Notes: a model not told the origin generated them from the sequence alone. A DNA stretch of 64,000 nt from Sipunculus nudus (GCA_026874595.1 CM049318.1:3221741-3285740); one strand, 5' to 3'. Shown: positions 23,601-34,718, counted from the stretch's first letter. A program made the numbers and translations.

Positions 23601-24222
23601 AGTGGACATTCGTGTAAATGATCGGACTTACATAACCTTGTTAGACACGGGATCAATGGTTACTACAATTGGTGAAAATTTGTGTCAACAGCTGGGTCTA
23701 GCCTTGCAACCGTTGCAAGATCTGATTAGATTAGAAGGGGCCGGTGGTCACACTTTAGAGTACCTGGGCTATGTTGGTGCCACCTTACAGATAAATGAAC
23801 TACCGCAGATGAATGGGGAAGTATTATTTCCTGTCGTGCCGGAAACCAGTTACCACGCCCGGGTGCCTGACCTTCTTGGAACAAATATGTTACAGCTTGG
23901 CCTTTTGGATGAGTCTGTCTTGGATGAAGAAATTTTGATGCCATGCAGGATGGCGTTTCTGTCGCTTTCTCGCCTCAACATGATCAGGAGTCAGACTGGA
24001 AGTTTAGGAACACTTATGACTGCCAAGAAGGTTATTATTCCCCCATTGTCCCAACAGATGGTTGGGGGAATCACACATGCAAATAGGGGCTCCTGTATGC
24101 GGATAGATGTTCTCGTGAGCGGGACAGGTCGACTTCCCGATGGGTTAGAAGTATTGCCTAGCCTACAAAAGATTAAAACTGGAGGGTCTCGTCAAAGACT
24201 AGCTTTTGGGATCAAAAAATAA
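23581..24222 (+). CDS. gypsy retroviral-type aspartic protease segment
   Basis: Open frame of 213 codons. The catalytic motif LLDTGSMVTTIG lies at residues 21-32, where DTG is the known active-site triad, and a VPDLLGTNML segment at about residues 97-106 fits the second conserved motif of retropepsins. It would process the Gag-Pol polyprotein of the element. This is one of the better preserved parts; the ATG at 23581 is probably not a true start, because the segment belongs to a fused polyprotein. Confidence 0.75.
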   Translation: MVGEASEVDIRVNDRTYITLLDTGSMVTTIGENLCQQLGLALQPLQDLIRLEGAGGHTLEYLGYVGATLQINELPQMNGEVLFPVVPETSYHARVPDLLGTNMLQLGLLDESVLDEEILMPCRMAFLSLSRLNMIRSQTGSLGTLMTAKKVIIPPLSQQMVGGITHANRGSCMRIDVLVSGTGRLPDGLEVLPSLQKIKTGGSRQRLAFGIKK

Positions 24223-24399
24223 AACCTCCAGAGATATCACTCTCCCAGCAAAACTGAAAATATGTGTTCTTTGTCATGTTGATTTTATACCCGTGGAGAG
24301 CGACATGGATAGTCTTGAGTCTTCTCAAGAGGACCCGTTTCAAGACCAATTTAACGACATGTTGTGTGTTAATTTAACAGAGTCAAAAAGCTACTTGTA

Positions 24400-25730
24400 A
24401 GATCGCAACATGTATTTTCATTACATGATCTTGATCTTGGACATAGGTCCATGGTCACACACAAAATTAAACTGATTGATGAGACACCGTTTAAAGAAAG
24501 ACACCGGAGAATTCCCCCTTCCTTAGGAAGAAGTCAGGAAGCATTTACTGGAGATGCTTGAACTAGGGGTAATACGCGAGTCCGTACACGTCAAACGTGA
24601 AATTAGTTCGGAAGAAAGACGGCAGCTTGAGATTTTGCATTGATCTACGCCGACTGAATTCACTTACAATAAAGGACGCTTATGCGTTACCACGAATAGA
24701 GGAGACATCTGACACCTTGCAAGGAGCAAAATGGTTTTGTACTTTAGATCTTAAGAGTGCCTATTAGCAGGTTGAAGTGAGTAAAGAGGATTAAGCCAAA
24801 ACAGCGTTTGTGGTCGGCCAAGTAGGTTTCTTCGAATGTGAAAGGATGCTGTTTGGTTTGACGAATGCGTCTACAACTTTCCAAAGACTGATGGAAAAAT
24901 GTACGTGAAACTTGCATTTGAATTCCTGTCTACTTTACTTGGATGACATAGTGGTATTTAGTAAAACGGATGATGAGAATTTAGAACGGCTGGAATCTGT
25001 TTTTGAACGATTGAGAGCTACAGGAATGAAATTTAAGGCGTCGAAATGCAATTTCTTTAAAAAATCGATTAAGTATCTGGGCCATGTAGTATCGGAAGAA
25101 GGAGTACCTACAGATCCTGATAAAATCAAATGCATGAGGGAATGGCCTGTCCCGACAACTGTGAAGCAACTCCAAAGCTTCCTAGGATTTTTTTGGATTT
25201 TATAGACGCTTCATATGCATTTTCTCTAAAATTGCTAAGCCGTTGTACGAACTAACCCAAGGTTTTGCCAGAACCAAACGGCCGAAGAAACGCTGGTGGG
25301 AAGAACATCATCAAGCAGCATTTGAAGAACTAAAGGCTCATTGTTGCACAACACCAGTATTAGCTTTTGCAGATTTTTCTCAACCCTTCTTGCTCCATAC
25401 CGATGCCAGTTCACAATCTTTTGGTGCAGCATTATACCAGACTCAACCAGATGAAACTGAGAGGCTCATCGAGTGTGCTAGTAGAGGACTTAGCAAATAA
25501 GAAAACAAAAACTATTCAGCCCATAAATAAGAATTTTTGACGTCGAAATGGGCAGTTACCTATAAATTTCATAACTACCTATATGGCAGCCAAGTCACAG
25601 TAAAGACAGATAACAATCCTTTGACGTATGTATTAATATCCGCACAACTGGACGCCACTGGTCACAGATGGATTGCCGCATTGACAAACTACAATTTGTC
25701 CATTTAGTATCGTTCCGGACGGTAAAACGT
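24400..25730 (+). pseudogene. gypsy reverse transcriptase and RNase H remnant
   Basis: RT pieces in order: LRFCIDLRRLNSL near 24630-24668, FCTLDLKSAY near 24737-24766 followed at once by a TAG stop, then from 24912 an open stretch with the catalytic YLDDIVVFSK and later FKASKCNFF and IKYLGHVVSEEGVPTDPDK. RNase H follows from 25243 with LLHTDASSQSFGAALYQTQ, where the Asp of HTDAS is catalytic in the family, and KTDNNPLTYV near 25605-25635. Stops at several places make it non-functional. Confidence 0.85.
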
Positions 25731-26049
25731 AGATGCCGATTGAATTCAATGCATATCCTGGCCACAAGAGTCCAACAAGGTCACCTGTAAAGCAGTGTCG
25801 GCCATTTTGGGAACCGCTGACCCTCCTTTTGTATAAAAAAAACAACACAAGACATTGCAAAGGCAAGATCCTGACATCCGAAACTGTATCAAATGATAAC
25901 AAGAAGGGGCGTCCAACGCCAAAGGAGCAGATTCCAAGGAACTCCGCATCTTATGTAAAGAACGGAAGAGATTGTGTGTACGAGACAGTGTGTTATATCG
26001 CTAGCGACAAGATGCAAATTAACTGGTTTTTCAGCTGGTATTACCATCT

Positions 26050-26600
26050 AAGTACCGTAAACTAGCAATCAGTGGCTGCCACGATCAAGAAGGACATCCT
26101 GGGAGAGAGCGAACTTTAGCTCTGCTTCGAGACCGATTTTACTGGCCTGAGGCGTCTAAAGACGTGGAGGGCCATGTAGCAGCCTGTAGACGTTGCAACG
26201 AAGGAAAACCCTCCAAACACAGGGTGCTCCGCTCGTAAATATCACCACAAGTCAGCCGATGGAACTGGTATGTATTGATTATTTAACACTGGAAGCCGTG
26301 AAAGGGGGATATGAAAATGTACTTGTAATTACAGATCATTTCACGAGATACTCCCAGGCCAATGCAACAAAGAACCAAACAGCGCTTGTCACCGCTAAGA
26401 CTTTTTTTGGAGAATTTTATTGTTCATAACTACATAGTGACCATGGACGTCAGTTTGAGAGGTCAACCATCACACATCTATGTGAGTTAGCTGGTATTAC
26501 CAAGTCAAGGACTTCGCCTCATCATCCTAGTGGAAATGGCCAATGCGAACGTTTCAATAGAACATTGCTGAACATGCTCGGTACTCTTTAACCATCGGAG
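26050..26600 (+). pseudogene. gypsy integrase remnant
   Basis: The HHCC zinc-binding segment is visible near 26080-26200 (GHPGRERTLALLRDRFYWPE, then HVAACRRC). The catalytic core begins with LVCIDYLTLEAV and VLVITDHFTRYSQA (26260-26360), followed by HSDHGRQFE near 26437 and [16 protein letters not shown] near 26517-26565, containing the family D,D,E pattern. A stop follows EFYCS at 26427 and a frameshift separates the pieces. Confidence 0.8.
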
Positions 26601-26639
26601 ATAACAGATTGGAAAATATATATATCACCAAAAACAGAC

Positions 26640-27541
26640 ACGATATTACGATATACGCAGCAGAGGAGCAGTACGACAAAAGGCAGACCGGGTGCTTATA
26701 CGAAACGTAGCCTTAAAAGGCAAACAGAAATTAACAGATAGATGACAGGAACACGTATATATTGTGGTGTCACAATTGGATTTGGACACCCCGGTTTATG
26801 ACTTGAGGCAGAGGATGGAAAAGGACCAAAGAAAACTCTGCATCGACACTTGTTGCCAATAGGAACTTTGATTTCTTCGGATCCGGAATCTTCAACCAAA
26901 ATCACAAATCGTGAATTAACTCAGACGAACACGTCCCACCAACTTCACCCAAGAAAAAAATAGATCGTAGTAGCAAACGATCATCAAAAGTAGAATCGGA
27001 GGTGTCTGATGAGACTGATGCGTTTGATGAGGAAATGATACTAGTCGTGCCAAGTCCTTTGCCCAGGCGTATTAACATCAAACCAGTACCTCCCCCACGA
27101 CAATATCCGTTGGCCAAGGATCCTTCTAACACAGGTCGTCCTCTAGATTCACCGGTCACCAGACAGAGCAATGATATTGTAATCGAGGTAGACACACAAA
27201 CTGAGCGAGCGGCGGGTACATCTACCAATCACCCCCATGGAACAACGAACATCCTAGGAACCTCGGAGTCCTTGAATGAGCTAGATGATCAGTCGTTTTC
27301 CTCTCCCACGAATAAACCATCGATTGCTGTCGCGGTGGACGAAGTGTCACTTATTGATAATGGGGAAAGGGGTGCAAGACATGATTCCAATGCAGACCAG
27401 ATTAATTATGTGACGTCCGTTCCACCCAGATGGTTCAAACGAGCTCGTAAGCCACCAGACAGATATGACCCTTGTACATACCAGCAATTATGCTATTACC
27501 CTGAACAGGAACAGTGTAAGGTGCCTGGTATCTTTAGTTAA
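26640..27541 (+). CDS. gypsy Pol C-terminal tail, long intact frame from 27002
   Basis: From 27002 a 179-codon frame stays open to the stop at 27541. It is Pro-, Asp- and Ser-rich and ends near RARKPPDRYDPCTYQQL, a type of basic tail commonly seen after integrase in gypsy Pol. The first part (26640-27001) carries stops. No enzyme domain is present. Confidence 0.55.
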
Positions 27542-27789
27542 CGGGCAGCTGACCTAAAAAATATGATTGATGTTTTCCCGTTTTTTTTTTTGTTAAGTTT
27601 TATTTAGCTAAAGTTTGAGGATATAGTACTATTTTTCCCTCCAAGCTGACCAACCAACGTTACTTGGCAGGCAATTCTCTTACCGTGTGTACGTATTATA
27701 TTTGCAGTTAATAAAGGATGTGCATCTGACCGGATTGGTTACTGAACCGTGACAGCCCAACACAAAAAACCGTTTGTTTCGGGACCCTG

Positions 27790-27882
<93 letters not shown>

Positions 27883-28350
27883 GAGAGATAGATAGATAGA
27901 TAGATAGATAGATATTACTGAAAGAGTTTGGTGGCCATTCCAGGATCAGTGCTCGATACATAAAAGTAGAGCTGCAATTAGTTCTTAAAATACATCATGC
28001 ATTGATGTATTTCATGAACTTATATATATATATATAAGTGAGGGTGAGGGTCACCTTGACTTTACCCTCTTTAATCTAAGTCGAATTTACGGGGCTACAT
28101 TAGAACTTGAGCCAGGTAATATGCTCGTAATTCTGAAATCATTGGCGCTCGCAATTTTTAGTCATTTATTAAAGATATAACACTAAATATTTCTAGAACT
28201 AAGAAAAATGTTCGTACTCTGGGATGATCAGAATAGTGGGGTGGTCCAACTGTTTTTCGAAAGAGACACAGAACTATGGGAACTATTGCTTACATATAAC
28301 AATCATTTATTATTGATTAATAAACAGTAATTTCTGGTCATGAGATCTCA
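27542..28350. other. Post-gypsy flank with compound microsatellite
   Basis: Contains (CA)n at 27792-27831, then (TA)n, (GA)n and (GATA)n to about 27912, and a TA run near 28021-28036. A reverse 93-codon ORF here is purely repeat-derived. No gene seen. Confidence 0.7.
27792..27912 (+). repeat. Compound microsatellite CA-TA-GA-GATA
   Basis: About 40 bp of CA, then about 20 bp of TA, about 35 bp of GA with small interruptions, and a GATA run. Confidence 0.95.
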
Positions 28351-28680
28351 CCTGGGGTCAAATGAGTGCACCTCACATTTGAAGTTCTCAGCCACAGCAT
28401 CGTCAAATGAGAAGTCCCAAAAGATTCTGTTCAATGAAGGAACGATAAATTAAAAGTTGTATAGCATGTTTTTAAATCTTATACGGAAACGAATTAAAGT
28501 CTATTCATTCTGTTAAATGGCTTTACTGCATATAACTGTAAATAAAATAAATCTAGCATTACCACTTGGGATAACAAGTGACCCGTGGATCAAGACGCCC
28601 AGCTGTCTAGCATGATACATTAAAGGCTAACATTCACAACAGGAATTTTTTTATTTGATACACAATTCAGATTAACTTCA
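28340..28680 (-). repeat. Segment duplicated at 58561-58905, including intron
   Basis: Exon and intron sequence match 58561-58905 closely and collinearly, for example GGGATAACAAGTGACCCGTG and CATGATACATTAAAGGCTAA in both. Similarity ends just after ACACAATTCAGAT in each copy. Intronic conservation implies a fairly recent duplication. Confidence 0.85.
28352..28426 (-). CDS. METTL24-like exon, partial duplicate copy
   Basis: 75-bp minus-strand exon: acceptor TTGAACAG, then 24 codons IFWDFSFDDAVAENFKCEVH plus SFDP, then donor GTGAGA, phase 2 at both ends. It matches the exon 58583-58657 of the complete gene in length, phase and flanking intron. The segment corresponds to the family stretch that ends in the acidic Asp of the SAM-binding region. 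The frame is intact, but the neighbouring exons expected within a few hundred to two thousand bases were not found, so the copy is probably broken. Confidence 0.75.
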
Positions 28681-30340
28681 GTCATTTTGGATAGTGGAAA
28701 GCGGAAAGAGAGAGAATACATAAATATCACTTTATATAAATATATTACCACATATACAAACAGATGGAAAACTAAGTATTCTGTGATTATTAAGCCTTTT
28801 CGATTTCTGGATGCTATTTAGACCTACATGAGGAAAAGATGAGCCCAAAGCCCGGATTAACCTCCCGGTAAAACTTTGCAATGACTCTCCGTGGTTCCAT
28901 CCAGAAGCGTCCATACATCGGAAATAAAAACATACAAACACACCCTCACAGCCCCTAAATCCCCCTCCACCCTGGAAGATAAATCGATGCAACTGGCGCT
29001 ATCGATGTTTTACCACTTTTGTCATCGAGAATCAATTAATCGGGGGTCACAATGACAATCTTCAGAATCGAAAGCGTAACCTTCAATATACAACGCTGTT
29101 TTGAGTAAATTAGACGAGACACTACGGCAGTTACGGAACACTAAATAAGCGTCAGTTTTTTAAAGAATTAACAGCACAGGCGGTTAGCATATCCCCCTTT
29201 TCTACTGATAGAAGTCGTTAAAAAGCATAAAAAAATAGGAATATAAATTACAATTTTCATGTTTAGTTTGACGTTTTTCATTCCCGCCCAGGGCCCGACA
29301 TGTTCTGTACACTTGCCGTTAGGGCAGCAATCTGCTGGATTTCTTTAAAACACCTGCTGCCTGTATGGGGGAAACAATTGGGCTTTTAATCATTTATATT
29401 TTAAAAACTTATTTGATAGCATTGTATTATGAAATTACCTTTTAAATAAAGGGCCAAAACATAGGCAAACATATTCATTATATATTATTTCAGAATGTTC
29501 AGTGTATCACTTCAATTCAAAATGCACAGAAACAGACGAATATTCCGAAACCTGGCGTCTTTTATAAAAGCAGGCTACAAATCCCCGCTCCCACGTCACA
29601 CAGGCTGTTCAATTTGTTTATATACTGTGGGGGGGGGGGGGGGGGGAAGCAGTAAAAATAACCCAACACATTGAATAAGGACATCTAGAGTCAAGTCAGA
29701 AGAACTAGCGTTTTGCAAGGGGCGTTTAGCACCTAGTGACCTTTCAGTTTACGAATAAGCCTGAGTAAGCCTGAAACTTTATCCAGCATTATATTCATAG
29801 GGTATGACATACAAAACATCCTTTATAAATAACAAATTATATTAATCCAGAAAATTACACGTGTCCCTAACACAGACATTCAGTTCATTAAAAGGACTTT
29901 GCATGGTTAAAATCATATACTGGCCCAGGCGTACAAGGCGTGCGTTCATCATTCATGGACAAAATATCTAATGTAAACCCGGTAAGTGACGAACACTACC
30001 TCCAAACTATCACGCCAAGATACTGATCACGGATAAGAATTCCCATTCTACGCATAGATACATCTTTCGGGTGTGTCTTAACATAATTAATTCGGAGATA
30101 AAGACTTGTTCTGCAAATATCGCTCATTCTGGTTACCAACAACAACCGGGTTGTCAACGTGTCACCTGTGACTGGAAATCCCCTGTCATGGTCTAGTTCC
30201 GCCGCATGTCAACAGTAGCCTGGTTGTGGTGATCTATCGTGCGAGTTCACTAAACCATGTCATTCCGCTACCAATTGAACACTTTTTAAGAAACCCATTA
30301 AACAGACCAGAGGATTGTAGGCCTACTATTAAGAGTATAC
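28681..30340. other. Flank with conserved TATA region; no coding exon found
   Basis: Holds the TATA-box region near 29559 and a G run at 29629-29646. The related exons for the membrane anchor and the LGDGGW segment were looked for here and not seen. Confidence 0.45.
29559..29566 (-). promoter_or_regulatory. Candidate TATA box conserved with the copy at 63445
   Basis: TATAAAAG on the minus strand, within a palindrome so also TATAAAAG on the plus strand at 29563-29570. Within about 150 bp on the higher-coordinate side lie an ACACAGGCTGTT segment and an AGTCAGAAGAA segment with GTTTTG, both present in the same order near 63483 and 63568. The shared block suggests a duplicated core promoter of the METTL24-like genes. 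Confidence 0.45.
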
Positions 30341-30341
30341 C

Positions 30342-31223
30342 ATGCCGTACAGTACCTGTTATGAGTGTAAGAAAAAGAGAAAGTCTGTGGCGACCCGAAT
30401 TGACGATAGCATGTACTGCTTAGAATGTGCAGCAATAAAGTGGCCTCAGATATATACACCAAAAAACGGATCTTTGCCAAAGAGCAGCCAGCAGGCTGAA
30501 AACAGAGAATCTGGAACTGACCCAATGTCGCTAGCATCAGCTGAATCCAATGATGAAGATTCGGATCATCATCCAGATCTTGATACATCAATGAATGGAT
30601 CTATTGAGGAAGGTGATGACCCGGAACACTCAAACACTAAATATGTGGTCAATGATGTTTTGACATATATTCAGTTCTATATTCATAGAAGCACAGCTGA
30701 AAACATCAGGAAAGCGGTATGTAGATTTTATACACCAGTGACAATTAAACAAGCAAAAAGAATCCTATGGGAAACAGCCTCTACCTCCGACATTATCGGT
30801 AAGAGATATGAGAGGCAAAGCACATCTGTGAGAGAGGCACATGAGGCACATGCAGCCGACATGATAGCAGCCTTCCAGCGCCTAGACATACGTAAGGACT
30901 GGAATATAGTTTTCACCCATTGGGACTTAAACAAAGTACCCAAATTTAGTCCCGACGAAACAGATGTGCCGAGCGCAGAGCGAATCAGTGAACATGAACA
31001 ACGTATAGGTCTGGTAGAACTTAGGGCAGAAACAAATGCAGAGGCAATAAAAACCCTACAGTTCCTGGTACATCAGTTGCAGAACGAGCAATGTGGAAAT
31101 CAACCAGCTAATGCAGCAGCCGTCAAGAGATCAGCCCAACCACCGGGTGTTACCCAATCGGTCTCCAAAGACCGATCAAGTGATGATGAATACATGTCCC
31201 AGCAGAGAAACCCTATAGCTTAG
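30342..31223 (+). CDS. LINE ORF1, first part, with N-terminal zinc-ribbon-like CxxC pairs
   Basis: 293 codons. Residues 6-9 (CYEC) and 26-29 (CLEC) form two CxxC pairs typical of a small zinc-binding module. An acidic Ser/Asp-rich stretch follows (about 60-95), then a conserved helical block around 104-185 including LTYIQFYIHRST and KRILWETASTSDIIGKRYER, and a heptad-like segment near 213-250. I recognise this layout from LINE ORF1 proteins of cnidarians and molluscs, where the role is presumed RNA binding in the retrotransposition particle. It ends at TAG, 18 nt before the next ORF in another frame, so one original ORF1 may have been split by a mutation. Confidence 0.75.
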   Translation: MPYSTCYECKKKRKSVATRIDDSMYCLECAAIKWPQIYTPKNGSLPKSSQQAENRESGTDPMSLASAESNDEDSDHHPDLDTSMNGSIEEGDDPEHSNTKYVVNDVLTYIQFYIHRSTAENIRKAVCRFYTPVTIKQAKRILWETASTSDIIGKRYERQSTSVREAHEAHAADMIAAFQRLDIRKDWNIVFTHWDLNKVPKFSPDETDVPSAERISEHEQRIGLVELRAETNAEAIKTLQFLVHQLQNEQCGNQPANAAAVKRSAQPPGVTQSVSKDRSSDDEYMSQQRNPIA

Positions 31224-31240
31224 AAAATTACAATTATATC

Positions 31241-31729
31241 ATGATTTCACAAAAGAAACAGATGGACAAAACAGACGTTCCGACTACACATGAGCCCAGG
31301 GTTCGTCGGGATAATCACAGCTATCGGGAATCAAATACGGGTGATTACTCGTATCAGCGACAGGAAAAACGGCGGCTGGCCCGGAATCAGGAATGTATTC
31401 AAGGTAAACGCAATAATACAACCATCAGAAGTGGTGCCAAGTATACTGATTTATTTGTGTCACGTGTTCATGTGGATATAGGCGACGACCAGCTTCGTGA
31501 ATTTATTTCTGAGGAAGGTGTAAATGTAGAGAAACTTGAACAAATATCACATCCTGACGCACGTATGAAATCTTTTAAACTGACTATAAACACAAAGGAC
31601 ATTACCACGGTGATGAAAGAAGACTTCTGGCCAGATGGAATCTGGTGTAGAAAGTTCTTCAGAAAGAGCAATATCGTGTCTTCAGAGGTGGTTAACAATG
31701 CTGGTCATGGAACATCACCTCCATCATGA
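31241..31729 (+). CDS. LINE ORF1, second part, RRM-like tail
   Basis: 162 codons. After a basic Arg/Gln/Asn-rich stretch, residues from about 70 read YTDLFVSRVHVDIGDDQLRE and later FWPDGIWCRKFF, a small alpha/beta domain often found at the end of such ORF1 proteins. The stop TGA at 31727-31729 overlaps the ATG of ORF2 (31726-31728) as ATGA. Confidence 0.65.
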   Translation: MISQKKQMDKTDVPTTHEPRVRRDNHSYRESNTGDYSYQRQEKRRLARNQECIQGKRNNTTIRSGAKYTDLFVSRVHVDIGDDQLREFISEEGVNVEKLEQISHPDARMKSFKLTINTKDITTVMKEDFWPDGIWCRKFFRKSNIVSSEVVNNAGHGTSPPS

Positions 31730-32691
31730 ATATTGCTTCCTTAACACTCGCCTCGTACAACTGTACAGGTGTTAAACATCTCTCAAAGAGACAGTATATT
31801 AAACGCGTATTGAAAGAACAACACGCTGATATAATGTTTCTTCAAGAAACCTGGCTACAAAATAGTCAGTTAACATATTTAGCGGACATTGATGAAAATT
31901 ATAGTTACACAGCCGTATCAGGCATGGACTCTAGCAGGGACATACATTTAGGTAGGCCTAAGGGTGGCGTGGCCATCCTTTGGCGTCAATGCTTGTCCAG
32001 CAGGGTAACCATACTTCAGAAAGACCACTCTCGCATTTGTGCTATACTAGTTAATGTGGATGCTACTTTTAATATCTTATTTATATGCTGTTATTTACCA
32101 TGTGACACCAGGGCTAGAGATGTTGAAAATGAATTTTTGGAATGCCTGAATGTGGTACAGCAGATAATTGCTAGGAATCCATGTGACGCAGTTGTAATTG
32201 CAGGTGACCTAAATGTACATTTGAGTAGGTCCACGGGTAATGTAAATTACTTAAAGCAATTAGTGCTGGATTTAAATTTATATTTTGTATGGAATCATGA
32301 AAAAGCTGAGTGTCAAGCTACATACGAAAGTTATGATAGTAGTTCCGTATCAGCAATTGATCATTTTATATGTTCACGTAATATTTATGATAAACTTGTA
32401 ACGGCCAAAGTCATAACTGACGTTGACAATACCTCCAATCAGAACGTTATTATCATGGAGATGAACTGTTCACATAAAGGTGTAGATCTAATATGCCACA
32501 ATAACAATAGAACGGGGGGTATTAACTGGAACAGGGCAACGTCTGATGACAAACTGAACTATAAACGTACATTGAACACCTTACTTTGTAACAAAAGTTT
32601 TCCAGCTGATGTTTTTTACTGTAATAACCCTTTATGTAAAAACAAAAAACACTGTGATTTGATTGAGGATATGTGTAGCGATATGATATAA
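31726..32691 (+). CDS. LINE ORF2 N-terminal APE-type endonuclease
   Basis: 321 codons of an exonuclease-endonuclease-phosphatase fold. Visible motifs are the Asn of LASYNCTG near residue 13, IMFLQETWL near 36-44 (catalytic Glu), VVIAGDLNVHL near 156-166 (Asp and Asn) and SAIDHFICS near 205-213. The usual final Ser-Asp-His motif appears as SNQ near 228-230, so a catalytic pair is probably lost. The start overlaps the ORF1 stop as ATGA. A TAA ends this stretch, but the same frame continues directly into the next part. Confidence 0.85.
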   Translation: MNIASLTLASYNCTGVKHLSKRQYIKRVLKEQHADIMFLQETWLQNSQLTYLADIDENYSYTAVSGMDSSRDIHLGRPKGGVAILWRQCLSSRVTILQKDHSRICAILVNVDATFNILFICCYLPCDTRARDVENEFLECLNVVQQIIARNPCDAVVIAGDLNVHLSRSTGNVNYLKQLVLDLNLYFVWNHEKAECQATYESYDSSSVSAIDHFICSRNIYDKLVTAKVITDVDNTSNQNVIIMEMNCSHKGVDLICHNNNRTGGINWNRATSDDKLNYKRTLNTLLCNKSFPADVFYCNNPLCKNKKHCDLIEDMCSDMI

Positions 32692-32694
32692 TGC

Positions 32695-34718
32695 ATGTTT
32701 AAAGCCTCAAAAGATACAATTCCCACTCATTTACCAAAGAAAAAAAGAAAACCATTCTGGCATGAGATTGCAGAACAAGAACGTAATAAAGCATTGTTGT
32801 GGCACAATATTTGGAAAGATAGCGGGCGGCCCCGAACTGGATATGTTGCGGACATCCGACGTAGAACCAGAGCGAACTATCATAGAGTTGTTAAAAAGCT
32901 TCTGAGGGAGGAAGATAGAGGGCGCTTATGTCGTATGGCAACAGCTGTGACGAAGGACCACTCACGTAACTTATGGACGGAAATAAAAAAGTTACAGCCA
33001 CCTCAAAGACGTAATGCCCATATTATTGACGGATTAAACACAAATAAAGATATCTAAAATAAGTTTAAAGATAAATACAATAATTTATATAATGTATGTG
33101 CAACAGATTCCAAGGAACAAGGAATTTTAATGGAGAATATTCATGCTACGATTGCACATGATTCCAACATCCTTCATCGAGATCATACCATAACGGTACA
33201 GCAGGTAGCAGAGGGAATAGCTATGCTGAAAACAGGGAAATCAGATGGATTAAATAATTTATATTCTGACAATATCATATATAGTTCTAACCGATGTAAC
33301 GTTCTACTTTCTTTAATGTATACTGCAATGTTATCCCATGGGTATTTCCCACGATGTATAAATAACTCAGTAATTGTGCCTATCCCCAAGGACAGAAATG
33401 GAAACCTGAAAGACAGCGAAAATTACCGTGGTATAGCACTTAGTAGCTCAATCGGTAAGCTCTTTGAGATCATCATATCTCAGGTATACAATAATTTTTT
33501 TCGCTCATCAGAATTACAGTTTGCTTTTAAAGAGAATCACTCCACGACAATGTGTGCTACAGTTTTAAAGGAAATTGTATCTTTTTATAGGTCACGAGGT
33601 AGTAAAGTGTATAGTTGTTGCCTGGATGCCAGCAAAGCCTTTGACAGACTTAATTTTGGTAAAATGTTTTCCTTACTTATTAAAAAGGGGATTCCTGGGG
33701 TTATCGTAAGACTTCTTTATGATCAATATAAAAATCAATCAATATGTGTTGCATGGAATGGTGTGACATCTGATAGTTTCTGTTAAAAAAATGGAGTGAA
33801 ACAGGGCGGGGTGCTTAGTCCACTAATATTTAACCTATATATTGATGAATTGTTATCCAGATTACGTTTAAGCGATATTGGGTGTCACATTGGACACAAA
33901 TATGCTGGCTGTCTGGCCTACGCTGATGACCTGATGCTATTGGCACCATCGGCAAGCGGGTTACAAAAATTAGTGAATATCTGTAGCAAGTATGGGATAG
34001 AGTACTCCATAACATACAATCATAAAAAATCAGTATGTTTAGAATTTGGTAATGAATTAAATATGGACTATCCAACTATTGTTTTAGATAACAATAAGCT
34101 AAAATGGGAATATAGGATTAAATACTTAGGTATAAATATTTCTAGTTCTCTCACAGACAGTGATGACATATGCCGTAAGAGAGCGGATTTCTTTGTGAAA
34201 GTAAACTCTCTTGTAGGGAACTTTGGTCATCTTCCTAGAAAGTTGGTGAATATATTATTTTCCCAATATTCTGTTCGTTTTATAGTTCACAGAGTTGGAA
34301 ACTCAAAAGTAAAGATATTGCCTCTCTCATCACTGCATATAATAAAAGTTTGAGATGTATTTTGAAACTACCTCCAACAGCTCATAAATATATTGTATTA
34401 AATATAGCCGGGAAGAAACCATTAAGATGTCAGATAGAATTGCGTTTCAGGAACATGTTTTATTCTATGTATAGTTCAGACAATTCTCTTGTTTCACATG
34501 TAGCTCGGAATGCTTGTCGAGACCTTTTGACTCATCTTGGTGGCAATATTAGCTACATGATGAAGCAGTATGGGTTTTTATACGCAAAAATGTCCAAATC
34601 ATACCAAAAAGAGATTAGAAAACAGATTATTAATAGATTCTCATTTAATGAAGATGAATATGCTCAGGCAGAGTTGGAAGAGAAATTATTGAATGTCTTG
34701 ATTGTACGATGTATGTAG
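32695..34718 (+). pseudogene. LINE ORF2 reverse transcriptase region with two in-frame TAA stops and a frameshift
   Basis: Continues the endonuclease frame. Motifs in order: MLKTGKSDGLNNLYSDNIIY, IVPIPKDRNGNLKDSENYRG, CCLDASKAFDRLNFGK, GVKQGGVLSPLIFNLYIDEL, and the catalytic CLAYADDLMLLAPSASGLQK. In-frame TAA codons lie at 33055-33057 and 33784-33786. Near 34275 a one-base shift moves the reading to the frame that ends at 34718 and carries SLRCILKLPPTAHKY. Apart from these lesions the protein reads cleanly. Confidence 0.85.

Larger units (their letters stand above)
22015..27541 (+). mobile_element. Ty3/gypsy LTR retrotransposon, coding region broken, LTRs not found
   Basis: Gag, protease, reverse transcriptase, RNase H, integrase and a C-terminal tail appear in the gypsy order on the plus strand. 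Stops and frameshifts break gag, RT, RNase H and integrase, so the copy is inactive. I compared the flanks (about 21.3-22.0 and 27.5-28.0 kb) and saw no matching LTRs, so the ends are undefined and the interval covers only the coding part. Confidence 0.85.

Noticed and set aside
27680-27961. 93-codon reverse ORF with Cys-Val and Ser-Leu runs
   Set aside because: Translation of the CA/GA microsatellite.
21300-28000. Paired LTRs of the gypsy element at 22-27.5 kb
   Set aside because: No long direct repeat could be seen between the two flanks.
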